Positions 49,573 through 63,558 are shown, counted from the stretch's first letter. The stretch: 64,000 nucleotides of DNA from Vespa crabro (GCF_910589235.1 NC_060979.1:1990987-2054986); one strand, 5' to 3'. The notes: generated from the sequence alone by a model not told the origin. Program-made: numbers and translations.

Positions 49573-49628
<56 letters not shown>

Positions 49629-49941
49629 TTTACATACATTTAATATAGAATTAATAATTTTTGAAGTTTTATATAGACAAAACTCTTGTCTATTAATTAT
49701 TTCACTGAAATAATCAATTTGGAAATTAATTTGTCATTAGGAAGGAATTAAAATTTTTTTATAGATATTAAGTATTAATTAATAAGCATACTCACGCATA
49801 CATGTAGAAATGTGAATATAACTTTGTAAAAAAAGAGTTCTTTGAAATATTTGATGTCTTTCACCTAAAAATCAAAGATACTATATTTTTAAAAGCATAC
49901 ATAGTAGTTTCCCACCATAAGATCGTTTTTGACAGTTAAAA
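48547..49941. other. Intergenic K-L with TA repeats
   Basis: A T tract (48697-48727) and two perfect TA repeats at 49456-49492 and 49576-49622 in AT-rich DNA. No exon or orphan module found. Confidence 0.55.
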
Positions 49942-52247
49942 TCATTGCATGTTATAGAATACCATAGCGAAAGAAAATGACGAACGCATTAACTGTTGAA
50001 AAATATTTCGATTAGTATAAACTCTTGGGTATCAATCATAGACTATATATATTTATGTCTTCAAAATCAATTACCGAGGCAAACAGGTCGTGGGATATAT
50101 CTTTTACATCCTCTATAGATAAATTGTATAATCTCATGCCCTTCATTAACAAAAAAAGTAACATTTTTTGGGTTTTCAATGATAACAAATAAAACGGAAT
50201 TTGACTGCTGGAATAAAAAATAATTAATCTTACATAAACCATATATTCATGAGACAGGATAGGATAAAATAAAAAAAAAAAAATAATATTGAATTAGTAT
50301 ATAAATTTGTGCGAATTGAACAAACATGAAGAACATTATCATACTTTTTTCGCCAAATGACAAGAATCACGTGAGATATTTTATTAAATGCGAAACTTGC
50401 TGTCATTGTACTTTACCGAAAATGCATTGAAAATTTGTCGAAAGATATATGAACATATTTTCTATCATTCCAATTAATGACATAAAAGATAATTGTTATG
50501 AGAGATATTCAAGATGAAATAAAAATTGCACAACATTACGGGCTGCTAGAAAAATTACATACAAACCGAATAAAAATACATACAGTGTTGCAAATACGTT
50601 GTTGTTGTTGTTTATCAATTTTTGTCCGAGAAAAAAATAAGTATATATTACGAATAGAGATGCGACAATGTAACAAATATTTTTTAATTCTTCAGTTCTA
50701 TTTAACTTGAAAGAAAGTATCTGAAATATCTTATAGAACAAATATTTCATTCTTAATCGATTATTAATCAAAGCTGAGAATATATTTGTAAGTTAAGAAT
50801 TATTTTTATTTCAAAATAAAAAGAAAGAAGAAATATCTTACATAAAAATAATCTAACATGATAAAAATCGATACCAATAACACCTCGAACAGATTCACCT
50901 TCTCGTAAAATAGTTTAATCAAATTAACAAAGCTTAAAAGAAAAAGAGAAGATATTGTAATGATTAAAACCTTTCAATCGACGTATTGAAATAATAATTA
51001 ATCGGCGTAAATAATTAAAACATCATATAAATAGAAATGTAAGATTGGATACAAACTCATTTGCGTTATTATAAAATACTATGATATCGATCATCCACTC
51101 GTTCTCTTTTACCAATTCGGCATTATTATCGGCACAGTAGAAATAATTTGGTTCTTTTTTAAATCTTTCATTTACTCTCAATCTACAATAAATCATTGAT
51201 AATACAAGCTGACAGATATCAAATTGACATATTCGCTGTTGCACAATATTAAATATCATCTATATTGATTACTCACTCAACGATATTAAATAATGCACAA
51301 GCGTGTTGTATTACTGCTACAAACATAGAATAGTTTGCAACTCCTACAGTGCAAAAGATGAATATATTTTGGCATTGAAAAAAAAGTTGAAAATAGTAAC
51401 GCATTTGACTTTTCATATAAAAATCAAAACGCATTGGTAACATCAATTCTGTTCTATCTATTGCACCAAAAATATATTGAAAGTTACTTAACCAAGATGG
51501 GAACATCAACATGGCAATATACAAATAGAAACAGACTAAAAGATAAAAATATGCGTAATAGATTTTGAATAGGACAATCATTTATGATATGTTTGTGTTA
51601 TTTTTCTGACTTGCTATTATAACCGTATTCTTTCTGCTTAAATAGGCATATTTTTTCAATATCTCCAATTCCGGTTGATATTTTATGTCGTCCCAGTCAC
51701 ATTTGATACGATTAAGAATTTTCTTCATCTGAAATTTTGCATTTATTACTACAAATGTATTATTTAAAACGCCACGCGAATTTAATGTCTATGATTTGCA
51801 AAAAAAAAAAAAAAAATAAAATCAGATATATGTTATTCCAATGAGATACAAACAATTGCACCATTCCTGAGCTGATTGTAATAACAACATCCGAAGCATA
51901 AAGTAGGCAAAATAATTTCCAATAATTTAGCGTATGATGCTATTTTTCTTTCTAACGTGAGTAATATATAAATCTAAAGGTACAAAATCTTCCATATTAT
52001 TCATATTTATTCAAAAAATATAGAAGACATTTTCAAATTATTCAATTATTAAATATATTATAATTTAGTATCAATCAAGTTTACGTACCTCTTCAAATAA
52101 TCCAATAATTAAGAAAATATTAATATAACATACGTAAATCAGCTTCTTAAACGATGTCTGATATTCCCATAATCCAAGGAGTCTAAATAATAGACGATTG
52201 TAAACGTAATACTCGTTGTTGACAAAATCTTCCTCTTTGAAAATCAT
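49942..52247 (-). CDS. Odorant receptor L, nine exons, intact
   Basis: Predicted odorant receptor of 400 residues. Exons: 52247-52089, 51973-51854, 51728-51611, 51535-51277, 51182-51057, 50932-50842, 50729-50584, 50207-50075, 49992-49942. Exon 1 (MIFKEEDFVNNEYYVYNR) is too short before its intron to show up as a long ORF; it was placed by alignment to M and N. With L a sub-group begins (L-O) in which exon 5 no longer starts with Trp: here it is LRVNERF. Exon 4 has VGVANYSMFVAVIQHACAL. The intron 3 donor is GTCAGA, shared with M. The C-terminus is SFSFAMVFYNMQ. Confidence 0.9.
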
Positions 52248-52479
52248 ACTTCCGTCTATTCTGACTTCCTAACACCGACTCAGCACCCTACATTCGCCTA
52301 ACATCATTAACTATTCTAATCATCCCCTATCTAGTAATCTCTTAATAATTCAATTTGATAGACACCTTCAGAAATTATCTTATAATCTATAATAAAACTT
52401 TCACAATGTTCTATACCATTCTCACATTGTCGACCAGTATTATACAATTAAACACCTGTGTCATTTCTCGACAATTACT

Positions 52480-52629
52480 TCATTTTCTTATCCCAACTTT
52501 GCATTATAAATTACTCCATCCCTTCTCTCGCAAGCGCATGCGCCTTGCTAATCCATCCCTTCTTGTCGTCCCAGTCGCTCGCAGTTTACTTTTGTCACAC
52601 GAACGTGATGGATCTGTTCTGTACTTCAG
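52480..52629 (-). promoter_or_regulatory. OR promoter module of gene L
   Basis: GCGCATGCGC is at 52534-52543, about 289 bp from the start codon. ATGCAAAG is present. The tail is CACACGAACGTGATGGA. The distal CAGGGTCACTAATAA is at about 52770. Confidence 0.62.
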
Positions 52630-53632
52630 CAAAAAAGTAACTGCGATAGTATTTAACGCGTCAACGTTTTATTTCTATCGTTTGTATAGTAATAAGTGTA
52701 ATAAAAAATGATCATTCGATGTTAATATCCATCCGAAAGATTGTTCCTTTGTTCTGGTAAAGAAATAAGCAGGGTCACTAATAACAAGTCAACGTTCTTT
52801 TTGATTGAACGAAAAATTTGTTCAGTACAATAGTTAAACTATTTCAAGATGAATATCGGACAGTGTGAAGATGTTTTTACTTTTCAAGACCATCGATAAA
52901 ATCTTTCTTTTTACGTAAACCTTCAACTACGTCTTCGCAATATATTTCCTTCTATATTTTTATATTTTTTTTATATTTGCACCATTAGAAAATTTTGCAC
53001 CATTAGAAAAATTTGCACAAATAGATAAGAAACATTTAATGAAAAAAAAAAAAAATAATTACTTCGTGATTTATTTTGAAATAATATTTGATGATTCATG
53101 CAGCTATTATAGGACATATTTTTCCATCGCAAGGAATTAAAAAAAAATAATAAAAGAAAGGAATTATTCATAATTGACTATATATTCATGTTCGTATTTC
53201 TTCTATTACATACATGCATATTTACCTAAATTATTGTATGTTCGCACATGTGTTTGTATTTGTGTGTGTGTGTGTGTGTATATTTCTTTCATATATTAAA
53301 ATCTTATTACAAATTTAAAAAAATGACAAAGCAAAATTATTTTACTTATGTTATATATATATATAATGTAGAATCATTTTCTTAAGTTTCATTTAAACAT
53401 AATACTTTTCTATTAAATATTCTGTTAAATTAATCAAGTTAAAAATTTTTTTGTGATTACGAAGAGATTAAGATTTGTTATAAATGCGAAATATTAAATA
53501 ATACACACACTCATGCACAAACATGTAGAAATGTAAACATGTAAAAAAGATTTTGTGTCTTTGACATAAAAACCAATGATAATATATTCTCAAAAGAATA
53601 CATAATCGATTACTATCATAGAGCGTTAAAAT
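52630..53632. other. Intergenic L-M
   Basis: AT-rich, with a short GT run near 53262-53278 and small A runs. The sequence resembles the K-L, M-N and N-O spacers in places, which fits descent by tandem duplication. No exon found. Confidence 0.5.
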
Positions 53633-55906
53633 TCATTGCATTTTATAGAATACCATAGCGAAAGAGAACGAAGAACGCATTAACTATTAAAAAATATTTC
53701 GATTAGTATAAAATAATTGTGACCAATCATAAACTAGATATAACTACGTATTCAAAATCAATTACCGAGGCAAACATACCGTGGGATATATTTTTTACAC
53801 CCTCCACGGATAAATTACATAATCTCATGCTTCTCATTATCAAAAAAAGTAATATTTTTTGCGCTTTCAATGATAACAAATAAAACGGAACTTGACAGCT
53901 GGAAAGAAAATAATTGATCTTACATAATACATATATTCATAGGTCAAGATTGGATAAAATACAAAAAAGAAAAAAAAAAAAAAAAGAAATTATTAAATTA
54001 AATATGAAGAAAATCAATAAATTTCTTCGCCAATTTATATAAAAAAAAAAATTACGTTCGATATTTCGTTCAATGAGCAACTTACTGTCATTGAGATTTT
54101 CCGAACGTATTGAGAATTTGACAGAAAAGAATTAAACATATTTCTACCATTCGAATTAATGATATAAATGGTAATTACATATTCAACATGTACAAAATTA
54201 CAGAACAACAAAAACTATCCGTATCAATCAAATAAAAATACCTACAGTATTATAAATACGTTGTTGCTGTGCTCTATCAATTTTTGTCCGAGAAAAAAAT
54301 AAGTATATATTACGAAGAGAGATCCGACAATGTAACAAATATTTGTTAATTCATCAATTTCATTCAGCTTGAAAGAAAGTATCTGAAATATCTTATAGAA
54401 CAAATATTTCATTATTAAATCGATTATTAATCAAAGCTGAGAATATATTTGTGAGTTAACAATTATTTTTATTTACAAAAAAAAAAAAAAAAAAAGAAAA
54501 AAAAGAGAAAAGAGAATAAGTAATATCTTACATAAAAATAATCTAACATGACGAAGATCGAGGCCAATAACGCCTCGAATAGATGCATCTTCTCGTAAAA
54601 CAGTTTAATCAAATTGACGAATCTGGAAAGAAAAATTCAGAAAGGAAATGTCGCGATATTAAAACTTTTCAATCGACATATTGTACAAAGAATTAAAACA
54701 CTGTATACATGAACATATAAGGTAGAATACAAACTCATTTGCGTTATTATAAAAAATTATAATATCGACCAGCCACTCCTTTTCCTTGGCCAATTCGGTG
54801 TTACTATTGGCATAACAAAAATAATTTGGTTCTCCTTTAAATCCTTCATTTATTCTGAATCTACAATAAATCAATGATAATACAAGCTGCATATTTCAAA
54901 TTGATAGATTCGCTGTTGCATAATATTAAATATCGTTGATATTGATAACTCACTCGACGATATTGAACAGTGCACAAGCGTGCTGTATTACTGCTACAAA
55001 CATTGAATAATTAGCAACACCTATAGTGCAAAGGACAATTATAAATAGGTATTGAAGAAAAAGTTGAAAGTAGTAAAGCATATGACTTTTCATATGAAAT
55101 TCATAATATAGTGGTAATATCAATTCTGTTCTATTTAATCCACCAAAAATGTATTGAAAGTTAATTATCCAAGATGGAAACATCAACAGGCCAATATACA
55201 AATAGAAAGAGACTAAAAGATAAAAATATGTATAATAGATTTTTATGGGATAAAGATTTGTTTGAATTATTTTTCTGACTTGCTATCAAAATCGTCAATT
55301 TTTTGCTTAATTGGGCATATTTTTTTAATATCTCCAATTCCGGTTTATTCGTAATATCATCCCAGTCGCAATTGATACGATTAAGAATTTTCTGCATCTG
55401 AAATTTGAATTTAATTCCACAAATTTGTTACTTACAATAGCACGTGTATATATCGATTGTAATTTTCATAAAAGAAAATATAAAAGTTCTCCCAATGAGC
55501 TACAGACGATTGCACCATTCCTTAGAAGATTGTAATAACAACATCCGAAACATAAAGCAGGCAAAATAGTTTCCAATGATTTGGCATAGATTCCTATTTT
55601 TCGTTCTGACGAAAAAAGTACATAAATCTAAAGGTACAAAATCTTCCATAATATTCATATTCAATAAAAAGAAATAAGAGACATTATTAAATTATTAATA
55701 TGTTAAATATAATATAATTGAGTGTTAATCAAGCCTACAAAACTTACCTCTTCAAATAATGCAAGAATTAAGAAAATATTAATAAAACAAACGTAAATCA
55801 GCTTCTTAAACGATGTCTGATATTCCCATAATCCAAGGAGTCTAAATAACAGACGATTGTAAACGTAATACTCGTTGTTGACAATGTCTTCCACTTTGAA
55901 AATCAT
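53633..55906 (-). CDS. Odorant receptor M, nine exons, intact
   Basis: Predicted odorant receptor of 400 residues. Exons: 55906-55748, 55627-55508, 55397-55280, 55212-54954, 54860-54735, 54622-54532, 54391-54246, 53898-53766, 53683-53633. The start is MIFKVEDIVNNEYYVYNR, identical to N through the end of exon 1. Exon 3 begins MQKIL, where the paralogues have MKKIL. Exon 4 has TIGVANYSMFVAVIQHACAL; exon 5 FRINEGFKGEPNYF. The C-terminus is SFSFAMVFYKMQ. The promoter plus exon 1 are nearly identical to N while exon 2 is clearly different, which is best explained by gene conversion. Confidence 0.9.
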
Positions 55907-56143
55907 ACTTCCGTCTATTCTGACTTCCTAACGCCGACTGGCTACAGCCCACGTACATTCGCCTAACATCATTAACTATTCTAATCATCCCCTATCTAGT
56001 AATCTCTTAAAAATTCAATTTGATAGACACCTTCAGAAATAATCTTACAATCTATAATAAAACTTTCAAAATGTACTATACCATTCTCACATTGTCGATC
56101 AGTATTATACAATTAAACACCTGTGTCATTTCCCAATAATTAC

Positions 56144-56296
56144 TACATTTTCTTACCCCAACTTTGCATTATAAAGTACTCCATCCCTTCTCTCGCAAGC
56201 GCATGCGCTTTGCGAATCTACCCCTCCTAACCGTCCTATTCTCTCGCAGTTCAACTTTCTCAGTCGAACGCAACAGACGTATCCTGAAATTTAGCA
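56144..56296 (-). promoter_or_regulatory. OR promoter module of gene M
   Basis: GCGCATGCGC is at 56199-56208, about 295 bp from the start codon. ATGCAAAG is present. The distal CGGTGTGTCACTAAAAACAG is at about 56430-56449. Essentially the same as N's module. Confidence 0.62.
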
Positions 56297-56874
56297 AAAA
56301 AGAATATGTGTTAGCATTTAACACGTCAGCGTTATCATTTGTACGGTAATAAGTGTGATTACAAGTGATCGTTCGATGTTAAATACCTATCGTAACGATC
56401 GTTCGTTTTGTTTGGCCAAAATAATATACACGGTGTGTCACTAAAAACAGGATAACGTTATTTTTGATTTTATTAAAGAATAGTTAAGAACAATTGTTAA
56501 ACTGTTTCAAAGTGAATGTCAGAAATTGTAGAGTTTTTTTTATAAAGATTATATTTTACACAAGTTTTCAAGATCATCCATGAAATGTGTTTTTTTTTAT
56601 GTAATTCTTCATACTATGTTTTCGCTTTATATTCCCTTTCAGATCTTCCATAAAAAAAAAGTAAAGATAATGAAAAAAAGGAAGTAATTCGTAAATTTAT
56701 TATGAAATAATATTTTGTGATTCATGCAGCTGTTAAAGGTCATACATTTTTCTCACGAAAAAACTAAAAAAAGGATGTCGGATGGTGAAAAAAACTAGCT
56801 CCTAATTAGCTATTCATTTACAATCGTAATTTTTTTAATTACACACAGGCATATATACATAAATTATTATATAT

Positions 56875-56879
56875 TTATA

Positions 56880-56943
<64 letters not shown>
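56875..56943. repeat. TA microsatellite
   Basis: TA units with one C interruption. The homologous place in the N-O spacer is 60933-60977. Confidence 0.9.
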
Positions 56944-56945
<2 letters not shown>

Positions 56946-57445
56946 AGCATATTTACATACCTACACACTGATTGAACAAAATGATGGATATTTTGTTCAA
57001 TTCCCGAAAGTTTATTACATTCCAACGAAATCAATTGAAAAATGTGTGGCATAAACAAACTAGAGGAATTATTAATATAGATTTTTGATTATATGAGCTA
57101 TAATTATTCGAAACAATAGTTCAATAGTAAAATTGTTTTAATGAATTGTTTTAGTGAATGTGGAATAGTGTAAGGAATATTTTCTACAGATAATTTCTTT
57201 TCACGATTTCAAGTTCATTGATACCTGTTCCTTGCTTTTTTTTTCTTTCCATTAACCAAAATTAAATAAAATCTATAATGAATTCTTTTTTTCCTATTAA
57301 TTTATTTCGCTTATCATTTAAATTAAAAAATAAAAATAAAGAAAGTGATTAATTCGCTTATGTATATACATATAATATAGAATTATTAATTTTTCAAGTT
57401 TCATTTAAACTGAACACTTTTCCGTTAATTATTTCACTGAAATAA

Positions 57446-57529
57446 TCAGTTTCAGAATTTATTTTGTCATTATGAAGAGATTAAAAATCAGTTTCAGAAT
57501 TTATTTTCTCATTATGAAGAGATTAAAAT
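57446..57529. repeat. 42-bp tandem duplication
   Basis: ATCAGTTTCAGAATTTATTT begins both copies (57446 and 57488). They differ by one base (TTTTGTC versus TTTTCTC). The N-O spacer has a single copy. Confidence 0.75.
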
Positions 57530-57696
57530 TTCAAGTGTTAAATACTACACATACTCACGCATACATATAGAAATGTGAATAGAACTATTCAAAGAAATAC
57601 TTTTTGAATACATTTAATCTTTTTGATTTAAAAACCAAAAATATATTTTCAGATGAATACATAATATTTTACCATCATAGATCTCGACAATCTAAT

Positions 57697-59944
57697 TCAT
57701 ACCATTTTATAAAATACCATAGCAAAAGAAAATGACGAGCGCATTAACTATTAAAAAATATTTCGATTAATATAAAATGTCATGTGCCAATCATAGACTA
57801 TACATATATATATCTACGTGTTCAAAGTATATTACCGAGGCAAACATATCGTGAGATATATCATTCACACCCTGCACGGATAAATTGCATACCCTCATGC
57901 TCTTCATTATCAAAAGAAGTAACATTTTCTGCGTTTTCAATGACAACAAATAAAACGGAACTTGACAGCTGGAAACAAAATAATTGATCCTACATAAAAC
58001 ATAAAAAATTATATTGTATTGATATATAAACTCGTGCTGATTGGTGAAATATGAAGAAAGTGATCATACTTTTTTAGCCAAATGAAAAAAATCACATTTG
58101 ATATTTCGCTCAATATGCAACATACTGTCATTAGAGTTTACAGGCCGCACTGAGAATTTGTAGGAATAAATATAAATATATTTCTATCATTCGAAGTAAT
58201 GAAGTAATAAGTAATTATTACGAGAGATATTGAACATACAATGAAAACCAGACAAAATTACGTACTGCTAGAACAATTCGTACAAACAAAATGAAAATAC
58301 TTACAGTGTTGCAAATACATAATTGTTGTGGTCTATCAATTTTTGTCCAAGAAAAAAATAAGTATATATCACAAATAGAGATGCAACAACGTAACAAATA
58401 TTTGTCAATTCTTCTATTTTATTTAACTTTAAAGAAAATATCTGAAATAACTTATTAAACATATTTCTCATTATTAATCAATTATTTACCAACTCTATAC
58501 ATATATTTGTAAGTTAAAAATTATTTTTATTTCAAAATAAAAAGAAAGAAGAAATATCTTACATAAATATAATCTAACATGATAAAAATCGATACCATTA
58601 ACACCTCGAACAGATTCGTCTTCTCGTAAAACAGTTTAATCAAATTGACAAATCTTGAAACAAATCAAATAAAAAATATCGTAAGATTAAAACTTTTCAA
58701 TCGAAATATTGTATAAAGAATTAAAACAGTATGTAGACAGATATGTAAGATTGGATACAAACTTAATTGCGTTATTATAAAAAATTATAATATCGATCAG
58801 CCACTCGTCTTCCTTTGCCAATTTGGCGTTACTATTGACATAACAGAAATAATTTCGTTCTATTTTAAATCTTTCATTTATTCTGAATCTACAATAAATC
58901 AATGATAACACAAGCTGCATACTTCGTATTGACAGATTCATTTTTTCGTCATATTAAATATCGTTCACATTAATTACTTACTCGACGATGTTAAACAGTG
59001 CACAAGCATGCTGTACAATTGCTACGAACATGGAGTAGTATGCAACTCCTACTGTGCAAAGGAGAATTATAAATAAGTATTGAAGAGAAAGTTGAAAGTA
59101 GTAACGCATTTGACTTTTCATATAAAATTCGAAACGTATTGGTAACATCAGTTCTGTTTTATTTATTGCGCCAAAAAAGTATTGAATGTTACTTAACCAA
59201 GACGGAAACATCATAAATGCAATATAAAGATAGTAGAAGACTAAAAGGTAAAAACAAGCGTAGTTGATTTTGATAGGACAATCATTTATAATATGTTTGA
59301 ATTATTTTCCTCACTTGAAATTACAACTGTCAATTTTCTACTTAATTGGGCATATTTTTTCAATATCTCCAATTCCTGTTGATTCGTTATGTTGTCCCAG
59401 TCAAATTTGATACGATTAAGAATTTTCTTCATCTGAAATTTGCATTTACGTATTCAATTTTGTTACTTACAATAGCACACGAATAATTTATCAATCATAA
59501 TTTGCAAAAAAGAAAATATATAATTTTTCCCAATGAGCTACAGACAATTGTACCACTCTTTAGCAAATTGTAATAACAAGATCCATAGCATAGAGTAAGC
59601 ACAATTCTTTCCAATAATTTAGGATTTGATACTATTTTTCGTTTTGATGAGATTAATATATAAATCTGAAGACACAAATACTTCCGTTTTATTCATATTT
59701 AATAAAAAAAAATAAAAGACATTAAAAAATTATTCATATGTTAAATATAATATGATTGAGTGTTAATCAAGCCTACAAAACTTACCTCTTCAAATAATGC
59801 AAGAATTAAGAAAATATTAATAAAACAAACGTAAATCAGCTTCTTAAACGATGTCTGATATTCCCATAATCCAAGGAGTCTAAATAACAGACGATTGTAA
59901 ACGTAATACTCGTTGTTGACAATGTCTTCCACTTTGAAAATCAT
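57697..59944 (-). CDS. Odorant receptor N, nine exons, intact
   Basis: Predicted odorant receptor of 400 residues. Exons: 59944-59786, 59665-59546, 59432-59315, 59240-58982, 58888-58763, 58653-58563, 58450-58305, 57968-57836, 57747-57697. The start is MIFKVEDIVNNEYYVYNR, as in M. Exon 4 carries VGVAYYSMFVAIVQHACAL (Tyr for the Asn found in A-M). Exon 6 ends DYIY instead of DYFY. The C-terminus is SFSFAMVFYKMV. Exons 6-7 and intron 7 are nearly identical to O. N therefore shares its front with M and its back with O. Confidence 0.9.
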
Positions 59945-60181
59945 ACTTCCGTCTATTCTGACTTCCTAACGCCGACTGGCTACAGCCCACGTACATTCGC
60001 CTAACATCATTAACTATTCTAATCATCCCCTATCTAGTAATCTCTTAAAAATTCAATTTGATAGACACCTTCAGAAATAATCTTACAATCTATAATAAAA
60101 CTTTCAAAATGTACTATACCATTCTCACATTGTCGATCAGTATTATACAATTAAACACCTGTGTCATTTCCCAATAATTAC

Positions 60182-60334
60182 TACATTTTCTTACCCCAAC
60201 TTTGCATTATAAAGTACTCCATCCCTTCTCTCGCAAGCGCATGCGCTTTGCGAATCTACCCCTCCTAACCGTCCTATTCTCTCGCAGTTCAACTTTCTCA
60301 GTCGAACGCAACAGACGTATCCTGAAATTTAGCA
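60182..60334 (-). promoter_or_regulatory. OR promoter module of gene N
   Basis: GCGCATGCGC is at 60237-60246, about 295 bp from the start codon. It sits inside the roughly 800-bp tract shared with M (offset 4038 bp). Confidence 0.62.
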
Positions 60335-60925
60335 AAAAAGAATATGTGTTAGCATTTAACACGTCAGCGTTATCATTTGTACGGTAATAAGTGTGATTAC
60401 AAGTGATCGTTCGATGTTAAATACCTATCGTAACGATCGTTCGTTTTGTTAGGCCAAAATAATATACACGGTGTGTCACTAAAAACAGGATAACGTTATT
60501 TTTGATTTTATTAAAGAATAGTTAAGAACAATTGTTAAACTATTTCAAAGTGAATGTCGGACATTGTAGAGTTGTTTTTATAAAGATTATATTTTCCGCA
60601 AAATTTCAAAACCATTCATGAAATGTGTTCTTTCCTTACGTAATTCTCCAAATATGTTTTTGCTTTACAATCCCTTCTAGAACTTACATAAAAAGAAAAA
60701 GTAAAGATTATGAAGAAAAGTAATTAATTCGTAAATTTATTATGAAATAATATTTAGTGATTCATGCAGCTGTGAAGATTATACTTTTTTATCACAAAAG
60801 ATAATTATAAAAATTAAAATAAGAAGGTCGGATGATAAAAAAAAACATCCCCTAATTGCCTATACATTCACAAACGTATTTTTTTAATTACACACGTGCA
60901 TATATATATAAATTATTATATATTT

Positions 60926-60981
<56 letters not shown>

Positions 60982-61275
60982 AATATAGAATTATTAATTT
61001 TTCAAGTTTCATTTGAACTGAACTCTTTCCATTAATTATTTCACTGAAATAATTAGTTTCAGAATTTGTTTTGTCATTATGAGGAGGTTAAAATTTGATA
61101 AATTTCAAGTACTAAATACTACACATACTCACGCATACATATAGAAATGTGAATAGAACTATTCAAACGAAATACTTTTTGGATATATTTAATGTTTTTG
61201 GCCTAAAAACCAAAAATACTATATTTTCGGATGAATACATAATATTTTACCATTCATAGATCTCGACAATCCAAT
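60335..61275. other. Intergenic N-O with TA repeat
   Basis: The distal element of N is at about 60468-60487 and a TA repeat at 60933-60977. The rest resembles the M-N spacer. No exon. Confidence 0.55.
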
Positions 61276-63558
61276 TCATATCATTTTATAGAATACCATA
61301 GCAAATGAAAATGACGAGCGCATTAACTATTAAAAAATATTTTGATTAGTATAAAATGTCGTGTGCCAATCATAAACTACATACATATATCTACGTGTTC
61401 AAAGTAAATTACCGAGGCAACCATATCGTGAGATATATCATTCACACCCTGCAAGGATAAATTGCATACCCTCATGCTCTTCATTATCAAAAAAAGTAAC
61501 ATTTTCTGCGATTTCAATGATAACAAATAAAACGGAACTTGACAACTGGAAAGAAAATAATTGATCTTATATAAAATATATATTCATGAGTCAGGATAGT
61601 ATAAAATATGAAAAATTATATTGTATTGATATATAAACTCGTGCTGATTGGTGAAATATGAAGAAAGTCATCATACTTTTTTAGCCAAATGAAAAAAATC
61701 ACATTTGATATTTCGCTCAATATGCAACATACTGTCATTAGTGTTTACAGGCCGCACTGAGAATTTGTAGGAATAAATATAAATATATTTCTATCATTCG
61801 AAGTAATGAAATAATAAGTAATTATTACGAGAGATATTGAACATACAATGAAAACCAGACAAAATTACGTACTGCTAGAACAATTCGTACAAACAAAATG
61901 AAAATACTTACAGTGTTGCAAATACGTAATTGTTGTGGTCTATCAATTTTTGTCCAAGAAAAAAATAAGTATATATCACAAATAGAGATGCAACAACGTA
62001 ACAAATATTTGTCAATTCTTCAATTTTATTTAACTTTAATGAAAATACCTGAAATAATTTATTAAACATATTTCTCATTATTAATCAATTATTTATCAAC
62101 TCTATACATATATTTGTAAGTTAAAAATTATTTTTATTTCAAAATAAAAAGAAAGAAGAAATATCTTACATAAAAGTAATCTAACATGAGAAAAATCGAC
62201 ATCATTAATACCTCAAACAGATTCGTCTTCTCATAAAACAATTTAATCAAATTGACAAATCTTGAAAACAATTCAGAAAGGAAATATCGTAAAATTAAAA
62301 CTTTTCAATCGAAATATTGTATAAACAATTAAAACAGTATGTAGATAGACATGTAAAATTGGATACAAACTCATTTGCGTTATTATAAAAAATTATAATA
62401 TCGATCACCCACTCCTTTTCCTTGACCAATTCGGCGTTACTATTGGCATAACAAAAATAATTTGGTTCTCCTTTAAATCTTTCATTTATTCTGAATCTAC
62501 AATAAATCAATGATAACACAAGCTGCATACTTCGTATTGACAGATTCATTTTTTCGGCATATTAAATATCGTTCATATTGATTACTTACTCGACGATGTT
62601 AAACAGTGCACAAGAATGCTGTACAATTGCTACGAACATGGAATAGTATGCAACTCCTACTGTGCAAAAAATGATTATAATTTGGTATTCAAGAGAAAGT
62701 TGAATATAATAGTGCATTTGTCTTATCATATAAAATTCGTAACGCATTGGTAATATCAATTCTGTTTTATTTATTGCGCCAAAAAAGTATTGAATGTTAC
62801 TTAAGCAAGACGGAAACATCAAAAATGCAATATACAGATAGTAGAAGACTAAAAGGTAAAAACAAGCATAATTGATTTGGATAGGACAATAATTTACAAC
62901 GTGTTTGAGTTATTTTCCTAACTTGCTATTACAATCGTCAACTTTTTGCTTAAGTCGGCATATTTTTTCAGTATCTCCAATTCCGATTGATATTTTATGT
63001 CGTCCCAATCACATTTGATACGATTAAGAATTTTCTTCATCTGAAACTTCCATTTATGTGTACAAATTTATAAAATACAATGGCATTCGAATATATCGTT
63101 TGTAATTTGCAAAAAAAAAAATATACACATATAATATAAAAATATATTCAATGAGCTACAAACAATTACACCATTCCTTAGCAGATTATAATAACAAGAT
63201 CCATGGCATAAAGAAGGCAAAATAATTTCCAATAATTTAGCGTATGATGCTATTTTTCTTTCTAACGTGAATAATATATAAATCTGAAGGTATAAAATCA
63301 TCTATATTATTTATATTTAATAAAAAAAAATTAGAAAACATTTTTAATTATTCAAAAAATATAGCCTAATTGAGTTTTAATCAAGTCTATGATACTTACC
63401 TCTTCAGATAATGCAATAATAATAGTAATATTAATATAACAAACATAAATCAGTTTTGTATACGATCTCTGATATTCCCATAATCCAAGGAGTCTAAATA
63501 ACAGACGATTGTAAACGTAATACTCGTTGTTGACAAAATATTCCTCTTTGGAAATCAT
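61276..63558 (-). CDS. Odorant receptor O, nine exons, intact
   Basis: Predicted odorant receptor of 397 residues. Exons: 63558-63400, 63283-63164, 63040-62923, 62848-62590, 62496-62371, 62260-62170, 62048-61912, 61545-61413, 61326-61276. The start is MISKEEYFVNNEYYVYNR. Exon 4 has VGVAYYSMFVAIVQHSCAL. Exon 5 starts FRINERFKGEPNYF. The C-terminus is SFSFAMVFYKMI. At the start of exon 7 the upstream tandem acceptor has mutated from AAG to AAA, so only the downstream CAG can be used. The protein thus lacks the Leu-Phe-Gln triplet found in the others. The intron 3 donor is GTTAGG. Confidence 0.9.

Larger units (their letters stand above)
56297..57696. other. Intergenic M-N with TA repeat
   Basis: A long TA repeat at 56875-56943 and a 42-bp tandem duplication at about 57446-57529. 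No exon. Confidence 0.55.

Noticed and set aside
49456..49622. Regularly spaced TA blocks considered as a CRISPR-like or centromeric array
   Set aside because: They are simple TA microsatellites with unrelated spacers in a eukaryotic context.
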